Shown here: positions 52,956-63,912 of the stretch, piece by piece | How positions within the stretch are numbered: position 1 is the stretch's first letter | Layout of the letters: the number at the start of each line of letters is the position of its first letter | NCBI GenBank assembly: GCA_964017145.1 | Contig: OZ024843.1 | Location: forward strand, 3,175,974 to 3,239,973 | DNA from: Agrocybe praecox | Lineage: Eukaryota > Basidiomycota > Agaricomycetes > Agaricales > Agrocybaceae | Direction of reading: 5' to 3' | DNA: 64,000 bases | The notes under the pieces: model-generated | Seen by the model: the letters and a program-made list of their open reading frames with translations, nothing else | Told to the model about the DNA's origin: nothing | The model's database searches: none | Translations under genes and position numbers: made by a program

Positions 52956-54392
52956 ATGCGCAGCGGCCTAGGAAGGGAGATTAGTATATACTCGCACAAT
53001 GTAGCTAAGAAATATGATTACCTACATGTGCTACTCGAAACATTAATTGATACGGTTGACGTTATCTTTGTACAAGAACCGCCGTGGCGGATAACAAGAC
53101 AAGCGCCCTCCTCCTCTAATAAGGAAGGCGACAACATCGTTGGAGCGCCTATGCACCCTGCATGGTTGTAAATGGTACGCCCCCCGGAAAATGAGGAGAT
53201 TCCCCCCCCCCAAGTCATGGCATATGTGTCAAAGCGGCTTGAGAGGCTCCGCCCTTTGATGAGGCAAGATCTTATTGATCATTGCGACATTCTTGTTCTC
53301 TTGTTGTTTCAAGGCAACAAGACTTATAACTTCATGAATGTTTATTCAGACAAAGCCAGTACAGCGATTCGGCTCTTACAGGACCATATTGATGAACTAC
53401 CACGCTTCCATTACATGGGAGGCGAGTTTAACACCCACTCAAGGATATGGGACCCCAACATCATGTATCATCGGTGGGATGCCATCACACTGCTAGACAT
53501 AGCAGCTGAACTCGACCTAGAATGGACTGAACCGTCCAACCCAGGTCCTACATTTATATCCAACAATCCAGACCTTTGGCCTTTGGTCATTGATCTGGTA
53601 TTCCGCAGGATTGCTGAGTCACCAAGAAGTTGTGTGACGTGGGCACTGGAACATCAGGGGCATACAGATCATATTCCATTGATAGCTTCTGTCAAACTAG
53701 GGGATGATGTTGAAGACATGATCTGTGCTGATGTCTTCACCGCTGCATGGGATTCCCATGCAAAGGAGACCCAAATTACAAAACACTCTAAGCCATGGTG
53801 GAACGATGAGTGTACAAATTTGCTAGCTGCATATTGTATGAATAAAACCGACGAGAAGTGAAAAGCTTTTCAAAAAATTATCAAAGATGTCAAACATGAA
53901 TTTTTTGAGAGTCGAATCTTGGAAATCGCATATACTAACAGATGCCCGTTGGACCTAATGGAATGGGTCAAACAGCGCAAGTTACCCGCCTGTGAAGCTA
54001 TCCAATACTAAGGACAGCCCTGCCATGGAATGAACTCCCTATGGGATGCCCTCCACAACACCTACAACTCGGCCTCTGGCCGAGCGGTGGATCTTACAGT
54101 GCTAGACCCCCTCCCCATACTCCAGGAGAGAGATTGGCCCCCATTCTCCAAGTTAGAATTGGACGAGGCACTTGCATCTTGTTCGAGTCTATCATCCCTG
54201 GGCCCGGACCATGTGTTCTGGCCAGTTCTCAAGACCTCGCCAATGCCTGCATTCATGTCAGGCATTGGCCAAGGCACTTTAAGGAGTCCACTTCTGTTAT
54301 TATACCAGAGCCAGGCAAACCTACCTATTCTGACCCCAAGGCATTCCAGCCCATAGTGCTGCTGAACACCACGGGGAAACTTATAGAGAAGA
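52956..54392 (+). pseudogene. LINE copy B ORF2 remnant
   Basis: Endonuclease region (DYLHVLLETLIDTVDVIFVQ, FNTHSRIWDP, HTDHIPL) then the start of the reverse transcriptase. It has a stop at about 53169, a deletion of about 120 bases after VEDM (53720) relative to copy A, stops at about 53861 and 54009, and a second deletion near 54235. It ends within the first RT motifs. Confidence 0.85.
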
Positions 54393-54433
54393 TGATGCCT
54401 TAGTATTATTGGCAAGCTTATATATATTTACAG

Positions 54434-54910
54434 AAACACGAGCATCAAACCTTGGCCATCCAGAGGATCATATCAATTAAATCAAGGTCTGGCGCACCAG
54501 ACCTTGATACATGGAGATATTTTGAATCACTTCTTCAAAAACTCTCCGTTGATGGTATGTCATCTGAGGAAGAGGGTGTTGCCCAGATTGACAATGTCCA
54601 GGTATCCGTATTTCAAGTCAAGCTCTGTGCCTGGCATAATCCTGCTCTTCGAGACTACCTCAAATACATCGACAGGGAATCACAGAATCCGGCCATCCGA
54701 CCCCCTCATGGCGGCAAGTTACAACCTCAAATTCAAACGGATGTACCTGGAGTAACATCTCTGCCAAAGAATCTACCGCAATGTCTCTACAGCATTGAGT
54801 GGCTCAGGGAACAAAAGGCCACAAGAGGACAAGAATGGATAGAGAAGGAACTTACGGTATCCTGTGAAGTATTTGAGATTCTTGAATTTGTCGCACACAT
54901 GGATGATTGA
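54434..54910 (+). CDS. DGMSSEE-motif protein fragment, probable Plavaka-associated ORF
   Basis: After an acceptor at 54433 the frame reads KHEHQTLAIQRIISIKSRSG, then FESLLQKLSVDGMSSEEEGV, then LCAWHNPALRDYLKYID, LPKNLPQCLYSIEWLREQ, and stops at 54908-54910. I recall proteins with a DGMSSDE motif, a W-R helix and a final NFYD-like segment as a high-copy family in mushroom genomes, often next to Plavaka transposases. Upstream exons are missing because LINE copy B abuts it. Function is unknown. Confidence 0.5.
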   Translation, partial: KHEHQTLAIQRIISIKSRSGAPDLDTWRYFESLLQKLSVDGMSSEEEGVAQIDNVQVSVFQVKLCAWHNPALRDYLKYIDRESQNPAIRPPHGGKLQPQIQTDVPGVTSLPKNLPQCLYSIEWLREQKATRGQEWIEKELTVSCEVFEILEFVAHMDD

Positions 54911-55108
54911 ACATTTTATTCAAATTGTGTTGTAGCTCACCAGTTTTATTACATACCCCTATAACTACTGTAGCAGGTCTATTGATACCCCTATTATTTA
55001 CTTATTTGTGTTCTCTCAACAAATTTTATTCCTTTTTGAAGTTGTAGAATTGCCTGAGCACGCGCACCTAAACAAGTGTGGACACCGAATTCATATACAC
55101 TTGTGCAT
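54911..55108. other. AT-rich spacer
   Basis: No feature supported. Confidence 0.3.
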
Positions 55109-55240
55109 CAGCGGCTGTCTCGCTGATGCGCATGCATGTCTTGCCGATGCGCATGAGTATCTTGGTGATGCGCAAATGTCTTGCTGATGCGCACGTGTCT
55201 TGCCGATGCACGTGAATGTCTTGCTTTTGACTCGCTTGTG
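55109..55240. repeat. Minisatellite, about 20-bp unit
   Basis: About six imperfect copies of GATGCGCA-TGTGTCTTGCC. Not CRISPR-like: the copies are adjacent, with no spacers. Confidence 0.85.
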
Positions 55241-56130
55241 CTTGCTCGTGTCCGACGTGTTTGTGCTTGCCAATGTACACCTTGGCTTGCTAATGTCTCG
55301 CTTGCACTTGTGATAAAAGATGTGTCCCCATGCAGATGTACGGTACATGGCTTTTGAGAGATTATATTTTCTGAGGCACATAATAAGGTTGTTAGTAGTT
55401 ACTAGTCACTCTAGCTCCAGCGCACGTTAGTGACAAGCCTTCTGCCATTCACTGAGAACTTTGTTGTCATAGCATCTAAGCTATCGACACAAAATACTTT
55501 TGCTAGGTGTGCTCTGCGACAATTGTTGGTTCTAAATATAGCATCATGTGTTGCTGCAGCTGTCACCTGTGGGAACACAGTGCACTGGGCCGCCATCCTA
55601 CCCAGTCAGTGCTCAAATGCGTGCCTGGGTGACTAGCGACTATACTCTTGCATCTCATATAACACATAAATAATCAATATTACTTTTGAGTAGTTTCTAA
55701 TTGTGTACATTATAAATCTCTTTGGTATAATTGGAGCGGCAGTCATACTACATAGATCTAAATTTAGAGGAAATTGCAGACAATAGACAATCAATAATCT
55801 GTACAATTCACCTCAGCTACTCAAGGTTTTAAGCAATGTATACAATAAGTGCTGTTGCTTATAGAAACCTACCATTGACGAGTACTCTTATGCCTCATAT
55901 TAAAACCCAAGCAACTGATGCCTAGCCTCAAAATTGACACCCTTCACCCCTTTCCATCCTATGCCACAATGACAGCACACATATTGTTGCACATGCATAG
56001 TACACCCTGAGGGACACTATCTAGAAAAGTCTCTCTGCCTTGCACATAATCTTGAGATAAAAAGTTGTCAAGAGAAGGTGAGCCCCAATACTAATCTGTA
56101 CTCCAAATCCTGATGATGATGGTTTCAGAC
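55241..56130. other. Spacer with no supported gene
   Basis: Short frames only, none with recognisable domains. Probably Plavaka internal or flanking sequence. Confidence 0.35.
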
Positions 56131-59100
56131 ACCCGAAACAGATCTTCCAGAGATTTTAGCATCTCTATCTCTGGATGACCACCTTGCTCTGGACATCACA
56201 GGTCCGCAGAATATACCTGTTGGTGTCGTGCAAGGAGTCCAGAAAATCCTACAAGCAAGCTTCAAGGGCCCTTCTTGATGCTCCAGTGATGCTCTCTTCC
56301 TCGACTGCTGGGACCCTTATCTCTGACTATGCACGAAAGAAAGCAGGTTCTTTTGCTCGATGCTCTCGATCAGGACATAGAGCATATATCCAACTCAATT
56401 AATCCTGCTAGCATCTCCAGACCAAACCTTGTTCTTCATGATATTCTTGATACAGCTGCAGATCGTGTACATTCCTGCAGGATTTCCCTTGCTGATTCAG
56501 CTCTCAAAAACCCTGCCTCAGAAGGTGTCTCTTTGAGAAAGCGGAAGACTTTGGATTCACTCAGAAGGATCGACTCATGCATCAGCCAACTGGGAGCATT
56601 GCTTCCAAAGGCTATCTCTACTGTGCCTGTATTTGTTGATTCAGGTACGCACAATGGTATTATATTATGTTCTATCTATGTGGAAGCTGACATGTACCAT
56701 AGAAAGTAGGGTCTGGATGTTATTGCACAGGTCACCCTTCTTTTAGGGTTTGTCATACATTTCATGATAGGGCTCAGCGGATCTTCTTGTGATTTTATTA
56801 TCTCTGTTGCCACAATGTTGATAAAAATGGCTATGTCAAGTAATCTGCCTGGATCAAGCAGCAATACCAGCATCCCTGATACCCCTGCATCAAGTCAATC
56901 AGAAATTCTATGACAACTTCCTACAAACTTGTACACCGCACTACGTCAATTTGATCTTGATGGGAGAAGCACAATCTACACCGCTTGTCCAGAGTGCAAT
57001 TTCACTCATTTGGCAGTCTATGACAACGTTACTACAGAAGCTGCTTACCCAGAGCATTGTTTGAATGAGATTGTCAATGGAGATGGATGTCATATATGTG
57101 GATCTAGTCTTCTTGAAGACCAGAATGGATATAAGTGCCCCATAAAACCATTTGTCTTCGCATCATTTCAGGACTATTTATCTTGGATTCTCACTGATAC
57201 CAAGGCAGAGCGCTCCTGCAAACAGACATGTGATGATGCCTTTGATGATACTTGTAGACCATTATTTCTGGAAGAACTGACCAACATATTTGAGTCTGCG
57301 TTCATGAGAACATTTGAAGGCCCGATGCCTGGTCAATTGTTTATCAATTGTGGAAGCTCTGTTTGGCTGGCATTTGCGATGCATGTTGATTTCTTTAACT
57401 CCAGCCCAAATTGCCGTGCAGCCACCGAGTCCCTCGGAATCATAACCCTTGCCAACATGAACCTTCCCCACGATCTCAGATACAGTCCGGAGTTCCTTTT
57501 TCTTGTCGGTATTATCCCTGGCCCTCAAGAACCTCCATTAGAGGCGCTTAACCACTACATTCACCCCATAATCAACAAGATAAAAATTGGGTGGACTCAC
57601 AGATATCATATCTCTCGTACCGCCAATTCGCCAAATCACGGAGAGCGCGTAGATACAGCCCTAGTATTGTCTATCAACGACTTACCTGCAGCACGCAAGG
57701 TTTCTGAGATGGCTGGAGCCTCTGCAAATATATATTGCACAGTTGGCAACAATCGTGATCGAGCAACGATGTACAAGACTAACTTCCATGCATAGACTAA
57801 ACGGGACAAGACAGCCACTGCAGTCATATTTTTATATGATATATTGGTAGTTGCCAAACTATGAGCATGCATCCAGAATGGTACCTACCTGGGCTGGCAG
57901 TTGCCAGACTTATATGTTTCACTGCCTATGTGCTTGTCTGGTCATGTGCTGTGACTGGTTGTTACTGATTGCATCAAAATACAAAAGCATGACTTTTTGC
58001 TTGCCTCTATTTACACATTCAGGGTCTATTGCCACAATTTTATGGCCTCAAATACAAACAAATAATAAATTAATAATGATCAGCCACCAACACACCCAAA
58101 CACCAAACAACTTAAGACTTGAGTGATGTCACAACCAAATATCTTAATAAGGCAAGTGAACTTTGGACTTTGAGGTTTTAGCGTAAAGGCCCATCAACAC
58201 ATAATGATAGCAACTAAGACATGACCAAATAAGATCAAATCTATTTTTATGAATATTTCAATCTTTTATTTTGATTTGTATCCGGCTTTCTGCGGATATT
58301 TTGCATTTTGTGGCTGAACTGTTCATGATTATGTAATAAAAAATATTTGGCATAGCTTTTGAATTTTTCTCTACAACTTTGATTTTTGGTGGCTGTGCAC
58401 CAAATCATATGACTATCACATGCTAACAGCCATCTACAGGACATCAGACTGGCAACTGCCAGGCTGGGTAGATTCCATTCTGGACGCATGCTTATAGTTT
58501 GGCAGCTACCATATATGAAGACGTCAACTGACTGCTACAGGTGGACGAGAGACTTATGCGCCAGCAAGCCGAGGCCTGGAGAGATGCCGAGACATTGACC
58601 AAATAGGCAGCAATCGAGAAGAATCACAGAATGCGCTGGTCTGAGCTTTGGCAACTTCCGTACTGGGATCCCACAAGGATGCTTGTAGTTGATAGTATGC
58701 ACTGCATCCTGGAAGGAATTGTTTATTACCACTGCCGCTATGTTCTGCGATTGGATTCTGCTAAAGCTAATGCAACAGATCAAACAGTCGCATTTTCATA
58801 CCCCTGGACATTCTATGCCGGTAATAAAAACCCCAAGTACCAAGGATTCAAGGCAAAGGAACAAAAACAGATAACCACAATTCTTCTTGAGCGCCCTCTC
58901 GGTCTTGGTCCAGATCTGTTGGATGAAACTCAACTCCAACGACGACTTCTTGCTCAAAATAAAAACCCGTTAGCCTATGTAGCTTACGACATCAGCTTGC
59001 ACGATCACAGAGTACTGAATAGTGGCAGAGTCTACTCTTCTCCATCGAAAAAGGAAGATTTGATTGATCTTCTAGTTAAATGGGTGAGCAAATGTCTATC

Positions 59101-59155
59101 TGTTAAGTATCTGAATACTTTAATTGACTGCTGCTATTAGCGCCTCCAACTTCCA
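56131..59155 (+). pseudogene. Plavaka (CACTA-related) transposase, tnp2-type, broken
   Basis: N-terminal helical part from about 56131 (LPEILASLSLDDHLALDITG) contains stops and frame changes. The best part is 56929-57795: ALRQFDLDGRSTIYTACPEC with zinc-binding Cys pairs, HICGSSLL, KPFVFASFQDYLSWIL, then the tnp2 core. That core has GPMPGQLFINC, FAMHVDFFNSS (with the catalytic Asp region), GIITLANMNLPHDLRYSPEF, IIPGPQEPPLEALNHYIHPI and NDLPAARKVSEMAGASANIYC. An F1 element (57812-58550) splits it. It resumes with EAWRDAETLTK, RMRWSELWQLPYWDPTRMLV and DSMHCILEG. The tail is lost near 59150. Relatives are the tnp2 (Transposase_21) proteins of CACTA elements. Confidence 0.85.
57812..58550. mobile_element. 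F1 MITE copy 7 (type B), uninterrupted
   Basis: Left end AGCCACTGCAGTCA and TTGGTAGTTGCCAAACTATG; right end the near-complement plus TGACTGCTACAGGT. Inserted between the YKTNFHAxTKRDK and EAWRDAETLT parts of the Plavaka transposase. It shows the empty state for the insertion at 31211-32889. Confidence 0.8.
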
Positions 59156-59210
59156 CTATTACCACCAGCTCATATTCCAAAGACATGTGACAAAGACACA
59201 ATATTATATA

Positions 59211-60817
59211 CAGTGAGGGACAAAACCGTTCAAATGTTTTTTGAAGTTGGACTGTTAGGCAAATAACTTTGGACTGAGTGATCCAAATCATTTGAAATTT
59301 TACACCAAGGTAAACTAGGATGTTGGTAACAGATGACAATTTGTTTCATTACATAATCTGGTTTCATTCCCACAATATTAATATATTACTGGTACATATA
59401 CATTTGAACGGTTTTGTCCCTATTCTATTATAATACAGTATTCTAAGTTTCTAATACTTGGTATAACCCCCCTTGGCCTGTAAAACAGCCTGGATCCTTC
59501 TAGGCATACTCTCTATCAGATTCTGACAAACAGAAGCTGGAATATCATTCCATTCTTTTTGTACCCTCTCCCACAGCTCTCCAATTCCAGAAGGTTGCCT
59601 CTCATAGCCTCCAAGTTTAATTTTGACATGATGCCAAAGCTGTTCAATTGGATTTAGGTCAGCTGATTGAGGGGGCCACTCTATGAGTTGTAATCCACTG
59701 CTTTGGAGCCATTTCTGGGCCTTTTTGCTCTTGTATTTAGGGTCATTGTCCTGCTGAAAAAGGACATCCTCTGGTTTTTTGTTGTAATATTCCAGGCTCT
59801 GCATAAGTTCATCATCCAAAATGCTGACAAATAGATCAGCATCCATCCTCCCATTGATCTTGGTCCCATATCCTACTCCTTCCTAAAACATACAGCCCCA
59901 GAACATCAAGTTTCCTTCTCCAAACTTGACTGTTCCCTGCACCAGCCTATCGGTCAACCCCTCTCCCTCCCTTTTCCACACCCACCTCTTCCCATCTGAC
60001 CCCAAACAATTGATTTTGGTCTCATCTGTCCAGCAAACCCTCTTCCAGTCATCCACTGTCCAGTGTTTGTGTGCTTCTGCATAGTCCATCCTCATCCTCC
60101 TATGCCTTTTGGAGAGAAAAGGCCGTTTTCACTTTGCCACAGCCTTCATACCAACTCCATGAAGTGCTCGGCATACTGTCTTTACAGAGAAGGATGTGTT
60201 AGTCATATTTTGTAATGTTTTGGTGGCATCAGTGGCACTGTCAGCCTTCTGAGAGGTGATAAGACGGATAGCATAACGGGTATTGGCAGGAGAAAGCTTG
60301 TGTGGACGACCACCAGCGGCTTTAGACGTTGATGATCTATATTTGGAGCGGATATTGGATATAGAACCAACACTTATGCCAGTGGTGGTGGAGATTGAAT
60401 GACCAGAAAGACCTTTGTCAAGGAGTTCAAGAACACGAGTGAGTTGAGCAGGAGTGAGTGATCGCATGAGGGTCTGAGAGAGGTTTTGATGTGGGGGATG
60501 GTTGGAGGTTGGGCACAGAGTATATATACATATTCTAAGGCAGTCACATGATTTTATTTGTACTTATTTGCTTTGATTAAACAAAGTCATGTGCTCAATG
60601 TAGAGTAGGGACAAAACCGTTCAAATGTATATGTACCAGTAATATATTAATATTGTGGGAATGAAACCAGATTATGTAATGAAACAAATTGTCATTTGTT
60701 ACCAACATCCTAGTTTACCTTGGTGTAAAATTTCAAATGATTTGGATCACTCAGTCCAAAGTTATTTGCCTAACAGTCCAACTTCAAAAAACATTTGAAC
60801 GGTTTTGTCCCTCACTG
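59211..60817 (-). mobile_element. Tc1/mariner element with about 215-bp TIRs, 1607 bp
   Basis: The ends are CAGTGAGGGACAAAACCG and its complement, each next to TA (59209-59210, 60818-60819). The TIRs are long (about 59211-59425 and 60605-60817). Each TIR contains the outer motif GGGACAAAACCGTTCAAATG and, in inverted orientation at its inner end, CATTTGAACGGTTTTGTCCC, giving four copies per element. Ends and gene are close to complete, so this is a young copy. Confidence 0.92.
59451..60467 (-). pseudogene. Tc1-type DD34E transposase with two in-frame stops
   Basis: Frame of 338 codons starting MRSLTPAQLTRVLELLDKGL. The N-terminal paired HTH reads GLSGHSISTTTGISVGSISN, then a GGRPHKLS linker, then the catalytic domain: WTDETKINCLG (first Asp), GNLMFWGCMF, FQQDNDPKYKSKKAQ (second Asp) and SADLNPIEQLWHHVK (Glu), with 34 residues between the second Asp and the Glu. 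It ends MPRRIQAVLQAKGGYTKY. TGA interrupts after KAVAK (about 60129) and TAG after GCMF (about 59883, likely a Trp or Gln codon). Otherwise the frame is intact. Confidence 0.92.
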
Positions 60818-60819
60818 TA

Positions 60820-61019
60820 TGTTACAAACATCTATAATGAATGCATACCGAGAATATAAATTTTTATTTGCTATTAAGTTCAGCTGTGATGGTGTATATA
60901 GTGAAAAACAGTATAGGAATCTGCTTAAACACCCTGAAATACCATGAATTATGCCTTAAAAGCTATCATTTCTGGCTGATGTCCAAATATAAAAGTTATT
61001 TCCCAATTGGGATGTTTTC
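60820..61019. other. AT-rich sequence
   Basis: Short stretch between the Tc1 element and the right repeat array. Nothing supported. Confidence 0.3.
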
Positions 61020-61745
61020 GCTTTTTTACTATGTTTTAAAGAGATTGAATCCATTATTCTTTCTATATCAGGTGCTTATAGAGTCTTCAGATGGTATAAG
61101 AGCCTTATAAGACAGTTTTAAGACATAAAAGTACAGAAAAGGTTCGCTTTTTTGATGAATTTATAAATAGATCAGATTATTTTGAACATTATCCAAGTAC
61201 AGATTCTTGCATCCATCCCATAACTTATACTTTTAGACCTTTTTTGTGTCCTATAAATTATGATAAATCCATCAGAATCTATAACAGCTGTTTATTTGGT
61301 AAAAAAAAAAAAAGCACCCAGAATGTAGTAAATCACAGACTTGGTTCGCTTTTTGGACTCATTTATAAATAGGTCATATTATTTTTGAACATTATCCAAA
61401 TGCACTTTGTGCATCCACCCTTTCCCTTTGTATTTATGTATTTTTAAAGGTCTTATAATTCATTATAAATCACTAGGATCTATATCCATCTTTTTTCTTG
61501 CCAAAAAAGCGCCAACAACACAAGAAATCAGACAATGTAACCTTTTAGGAAATTAATCATGTGACATATTCCAAAGCCACACATTTGATAAGATATGATA
61601 AGATAATTATTATCTAGATGAGATTCATTAGCATAGCCACAATCTAGATAAGATATTTAATAACATAGCCACAAGTTGGATAAGATATTAAAAACATAGC
61701 ATAGTCACAAAGCAGATTAGATATGGTTACATTGTCACACTTTTT
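61020..61745. repeat. Subterminal repeat array, right (inverted relative to left array)
   Basis: Two to three units of about 190 bases with CATTATCCAA-like, TGCATCCA and AAAAAAGCG motifs, complementary to the array at 40170-40720. They are followed by GATAAGAT clusters with CATAGCCACA (61590-61730), complementary to 39885-40110. Order and orientation mirror the left array. Confidence 0.7.
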
Positions 61746-61844
61746 CTAAAAATGTTTTTGAGATTTATATTTAGAAGTGCAAAAATGTTCTATTTTAAAT
61801 AGTAAAATGTTTTGAAATATGCTAAAATGTTTTTAAAATATGCG

Positions 61845-62640
61845 AAAATGTTTTGAAAGAAATGTTTTGGTAAGAATGTTTCTAAGAAACATTATTATAG
61901 GACCTCTTGGGTCTATTATGCAACAGACATTAATTAACCTAAGAGACTAGATTTCTGGTTCACTGAAGTGCAGTATATCCAAGGAGGATCCAAACATTGT
62001 TCAACAGCTTATAGAAAGAAAAATATATTTGTTACGCATTTGTGCTGTTTGGGAAACTGGAACACATATAATTCCAAGTAAACAAGCTGATCTTTGGGGT
62101 CCAACCAATGCTGAAATTGCTGAAGCACGCATATATGAAACAACTGAAAATGTCTTAATTATGGGAATGGATAATGAATATGAAAGTGATAGTGATGCAT
62201 ATGAAATGAATTCTGATGATGAAGAAGAGATAAATAATGCTGCATTATTGGATGAGATGGAAATGGATATGTCTCATCTTGGAATAGGTACAGAAAGCGA
62301 GTATGATTAAATCTGTAGTGTTTGAAATCTGTATTAAGTATGATATATATGAGAAATTCATACTAGGACCCCAAGAACTCCTTCAATAAAGTAATGTTTT
62401 GTGTGAACTAATTATAGCTAACAGAATGTTTTCAATGACAGAAAAATATTATGAAGTGATATAATATTATTGAAAAAATGTTTTAAAAAGAAATGTTTTG
62501 TAAAAAATGTTTTGACCAAAAATGTTTCTAAAAAACATTATCATAGGGTCTCTTGGGTCTATATCCTATCAGGAATTAAATAGTCTAAGAGGTCTTGTCA
62601 CTGGTTCACTGAAGTGACAAATGAGCGTATATTAGCCTTA
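61845..62640. repeat. Direct repeat pair around a short acidic ORF
   Basis: 61845-61965 and 62465-62635 share AATGTTTT repeats, GTTTCTAA-AAACATTAT, CTCTTGGGTCTAT and GGTTCACTGAAGTG in the same order and orientation. Between them is an acidic frame. This could be a small duplicated insertion; class unknown. Confidence 0.55.
61978..62310 (+). CDS. Acidic C-terminal ORF fragment, possible transposon protein tail
   Basis: The open frame reads KEDPNIVQQLIERKIYLLRI, CAVWETGTHIIPSKQADLWG, TNAEIAEARIYETTENVLIM and ends in a strongly acidic tail (YEMNSDDEEEINNAALLDEM). No start codon is convincing; ATG first occurs late (about 62161). It reads like the final exon of a larger protein whose upstream exons are gone. 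Confidence 0.35.
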   Translation, partial: SKEDPNIVQQLIERKIYLLRICAVWETGTHIIPSKQADLWGPTNAEIAEARIYETTENVLIMGMDNEYESDSDAYEMNSDDEEEINNAALLDEMEMDMSHLGIGTESEYD

Positions 62641-63420
62641 ATGGTGCGCAATTCAGACCTTGCATCTTGAAGCTCATCCTATAGACCTTCTCGCAGCCTT
62701 GATATTTCTTGTTTAGCATCGCCTAACTGTATTTTGAGATCCTCGATATGCTGGGATTGCATGGTGTGACGATTTTCAACAAATTGGACAATATTCTTGA
62801 GTGTCTGTATGGCTTGATCCATGGTTTGGCAGGAAGGAACAACATTCTTGGCGTTTGTGAGGCCTAGTTGGATTTCAGTCCATCTAGATTGGTTATACTT
62901 AATATGAAGAGGTGCATACCGGATTTTGAGCTACTCTGCAGCTCATCCAACTCAGCAGAAATTGCTTCAGAAAAAGCAGTCTTCCCCAGTGTATGGCTCG
63001 AGTGGGGGGGTTGAAGTCCCAAGCTGGGAAGAGGGGCCAGGCCATCATTCAATGGGATGTCAGATGCAGCAGAGGAGGGTACACTAGATACCAGGGGTAT
63101 TAGTTATAGATTGTGTGAGAGAAAGAAGTTGTACACACTCTTGCAGATCACCACAAAGTCCCACCTTTGTCAGAGAACTGAGCCCGTTGCCTGAAGCAGA
63201 GGCAGCAGCCAATTGACGAACCAATTTCTTTCGTGGCTTGGGTGGTGACTGAATCAGGTTAAGTAGCACTGTTAGAGTGCAACTTTTGGAATGTTTAGAC
63301 AAAGAGTCAGATTTTTTTGGTGAAGGAGTGTGAAGGCGAGGAGTAGAAACCATGAATGAGGCAACAGGAAGGACTGGCAGTGGGAAGTTAAATCCAGGTG
63401 TTGAAGTGCATATCAAGTCA
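62598..63420 (-). pseudogene. Coiled-coil protein gene, damaged
   Basis: Reading leftward: a basic, Ser/Pro-rich part (63084-63416, SPPKPRKKLVRQLAAASASG), then LQSSSKSG at about 62920, then a coiled coil (QTLKNIVQFVENRHTMQSQH, DLKIQLGDAKQEISRLREGL) interrupted by TAG at about 62681, then DELQDARSELRTIKANIRSF and a stop at 62598. Intron borders between the parts are not all resolved. Family unknown; related long coiled-coil proteins are common next to mushroom transposons. Confidence 0.45.
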
Positions 63421-63912
63421 GAGCTGTAGCCAATTGCATGGCGGAATGGAAGAGCAATGAAAGTGGTGCAGATCCGAGTCGCTCAGCAGAACAGAAGAGC
63501 AATAAAGGTGGCCGGCAAATTTTGTTGAGAGATGATAGGTGATACTGGTGTCAATGGCAGAGAGTGTAATACTGTTGCATGAGTGAGGGTCAGAATTTAA
63601 GTGCGCGTGAGAACAAATAATCAAAAACAACAGAGAAAAACACTCAACTTCAAGTCTCTTACTCTGACTGTCACATCGATCATACTCCACATGCACATGT
63701 TTCCACTGCGCCTTCTGTTTGCCTCATTTGGGACTTCCACATTGAACACAAGGGAAATCTTGTAAGTTTTGAGCTTTCTTGGCTGGAAAATCTAACCAAA
63801 GACTTGTGTAGTGCCGTATAAAAGACACCAAGTTGTTCAGACTCGCAAGTTCGCTTTCAAACAAGCTATCAACTCCTCCAAATCTGCATCAACATCTCCA
63901 ACCTTGAACTTC

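Larger units (their letters stand above)
49756..52956 (+). pseudogene. LINE copy B ORF1 remnant
   Basis: Matches copy A ORF1 (GFNDEVVQIRHALMATNRWL, DDTGDDMQVD, SYASCLGQGPKQPVT, TMGMAYVNIWDSKSG, CVNCRGD).  It carries TGA at about 50134 and 50875 where copy A keeps CGA, a frame change near 50700, and two insertions. It ends with the same TAATG overlap (52954-52958). Confidence 0.85.
49753..54392 (+). mobile_element. LINE copy B, decayed, interrupted and truncated
   Basis: Aligns to copy A from ATGTCCCCACCAGTAGG (ORF1 start) through the endonuclease into the early reverse transcriptase, and ends abruptly at ..GKLIEKMMP near 54392. It lacks the 3' half, so the truncation was not by the usual LINE 5'-loss route; another rearrangement or insertion removed it. 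It is interrupted by an F1 element (51257-52113) and a solo LTR (52276-52740). Confidence 0.85.

Noticed and set aside
55109..55240. Possible CRISPR-like array
   Set aside because: Units are adjacent with no unique spacers, and the genome is eukaryotic. It is a minisatellite.
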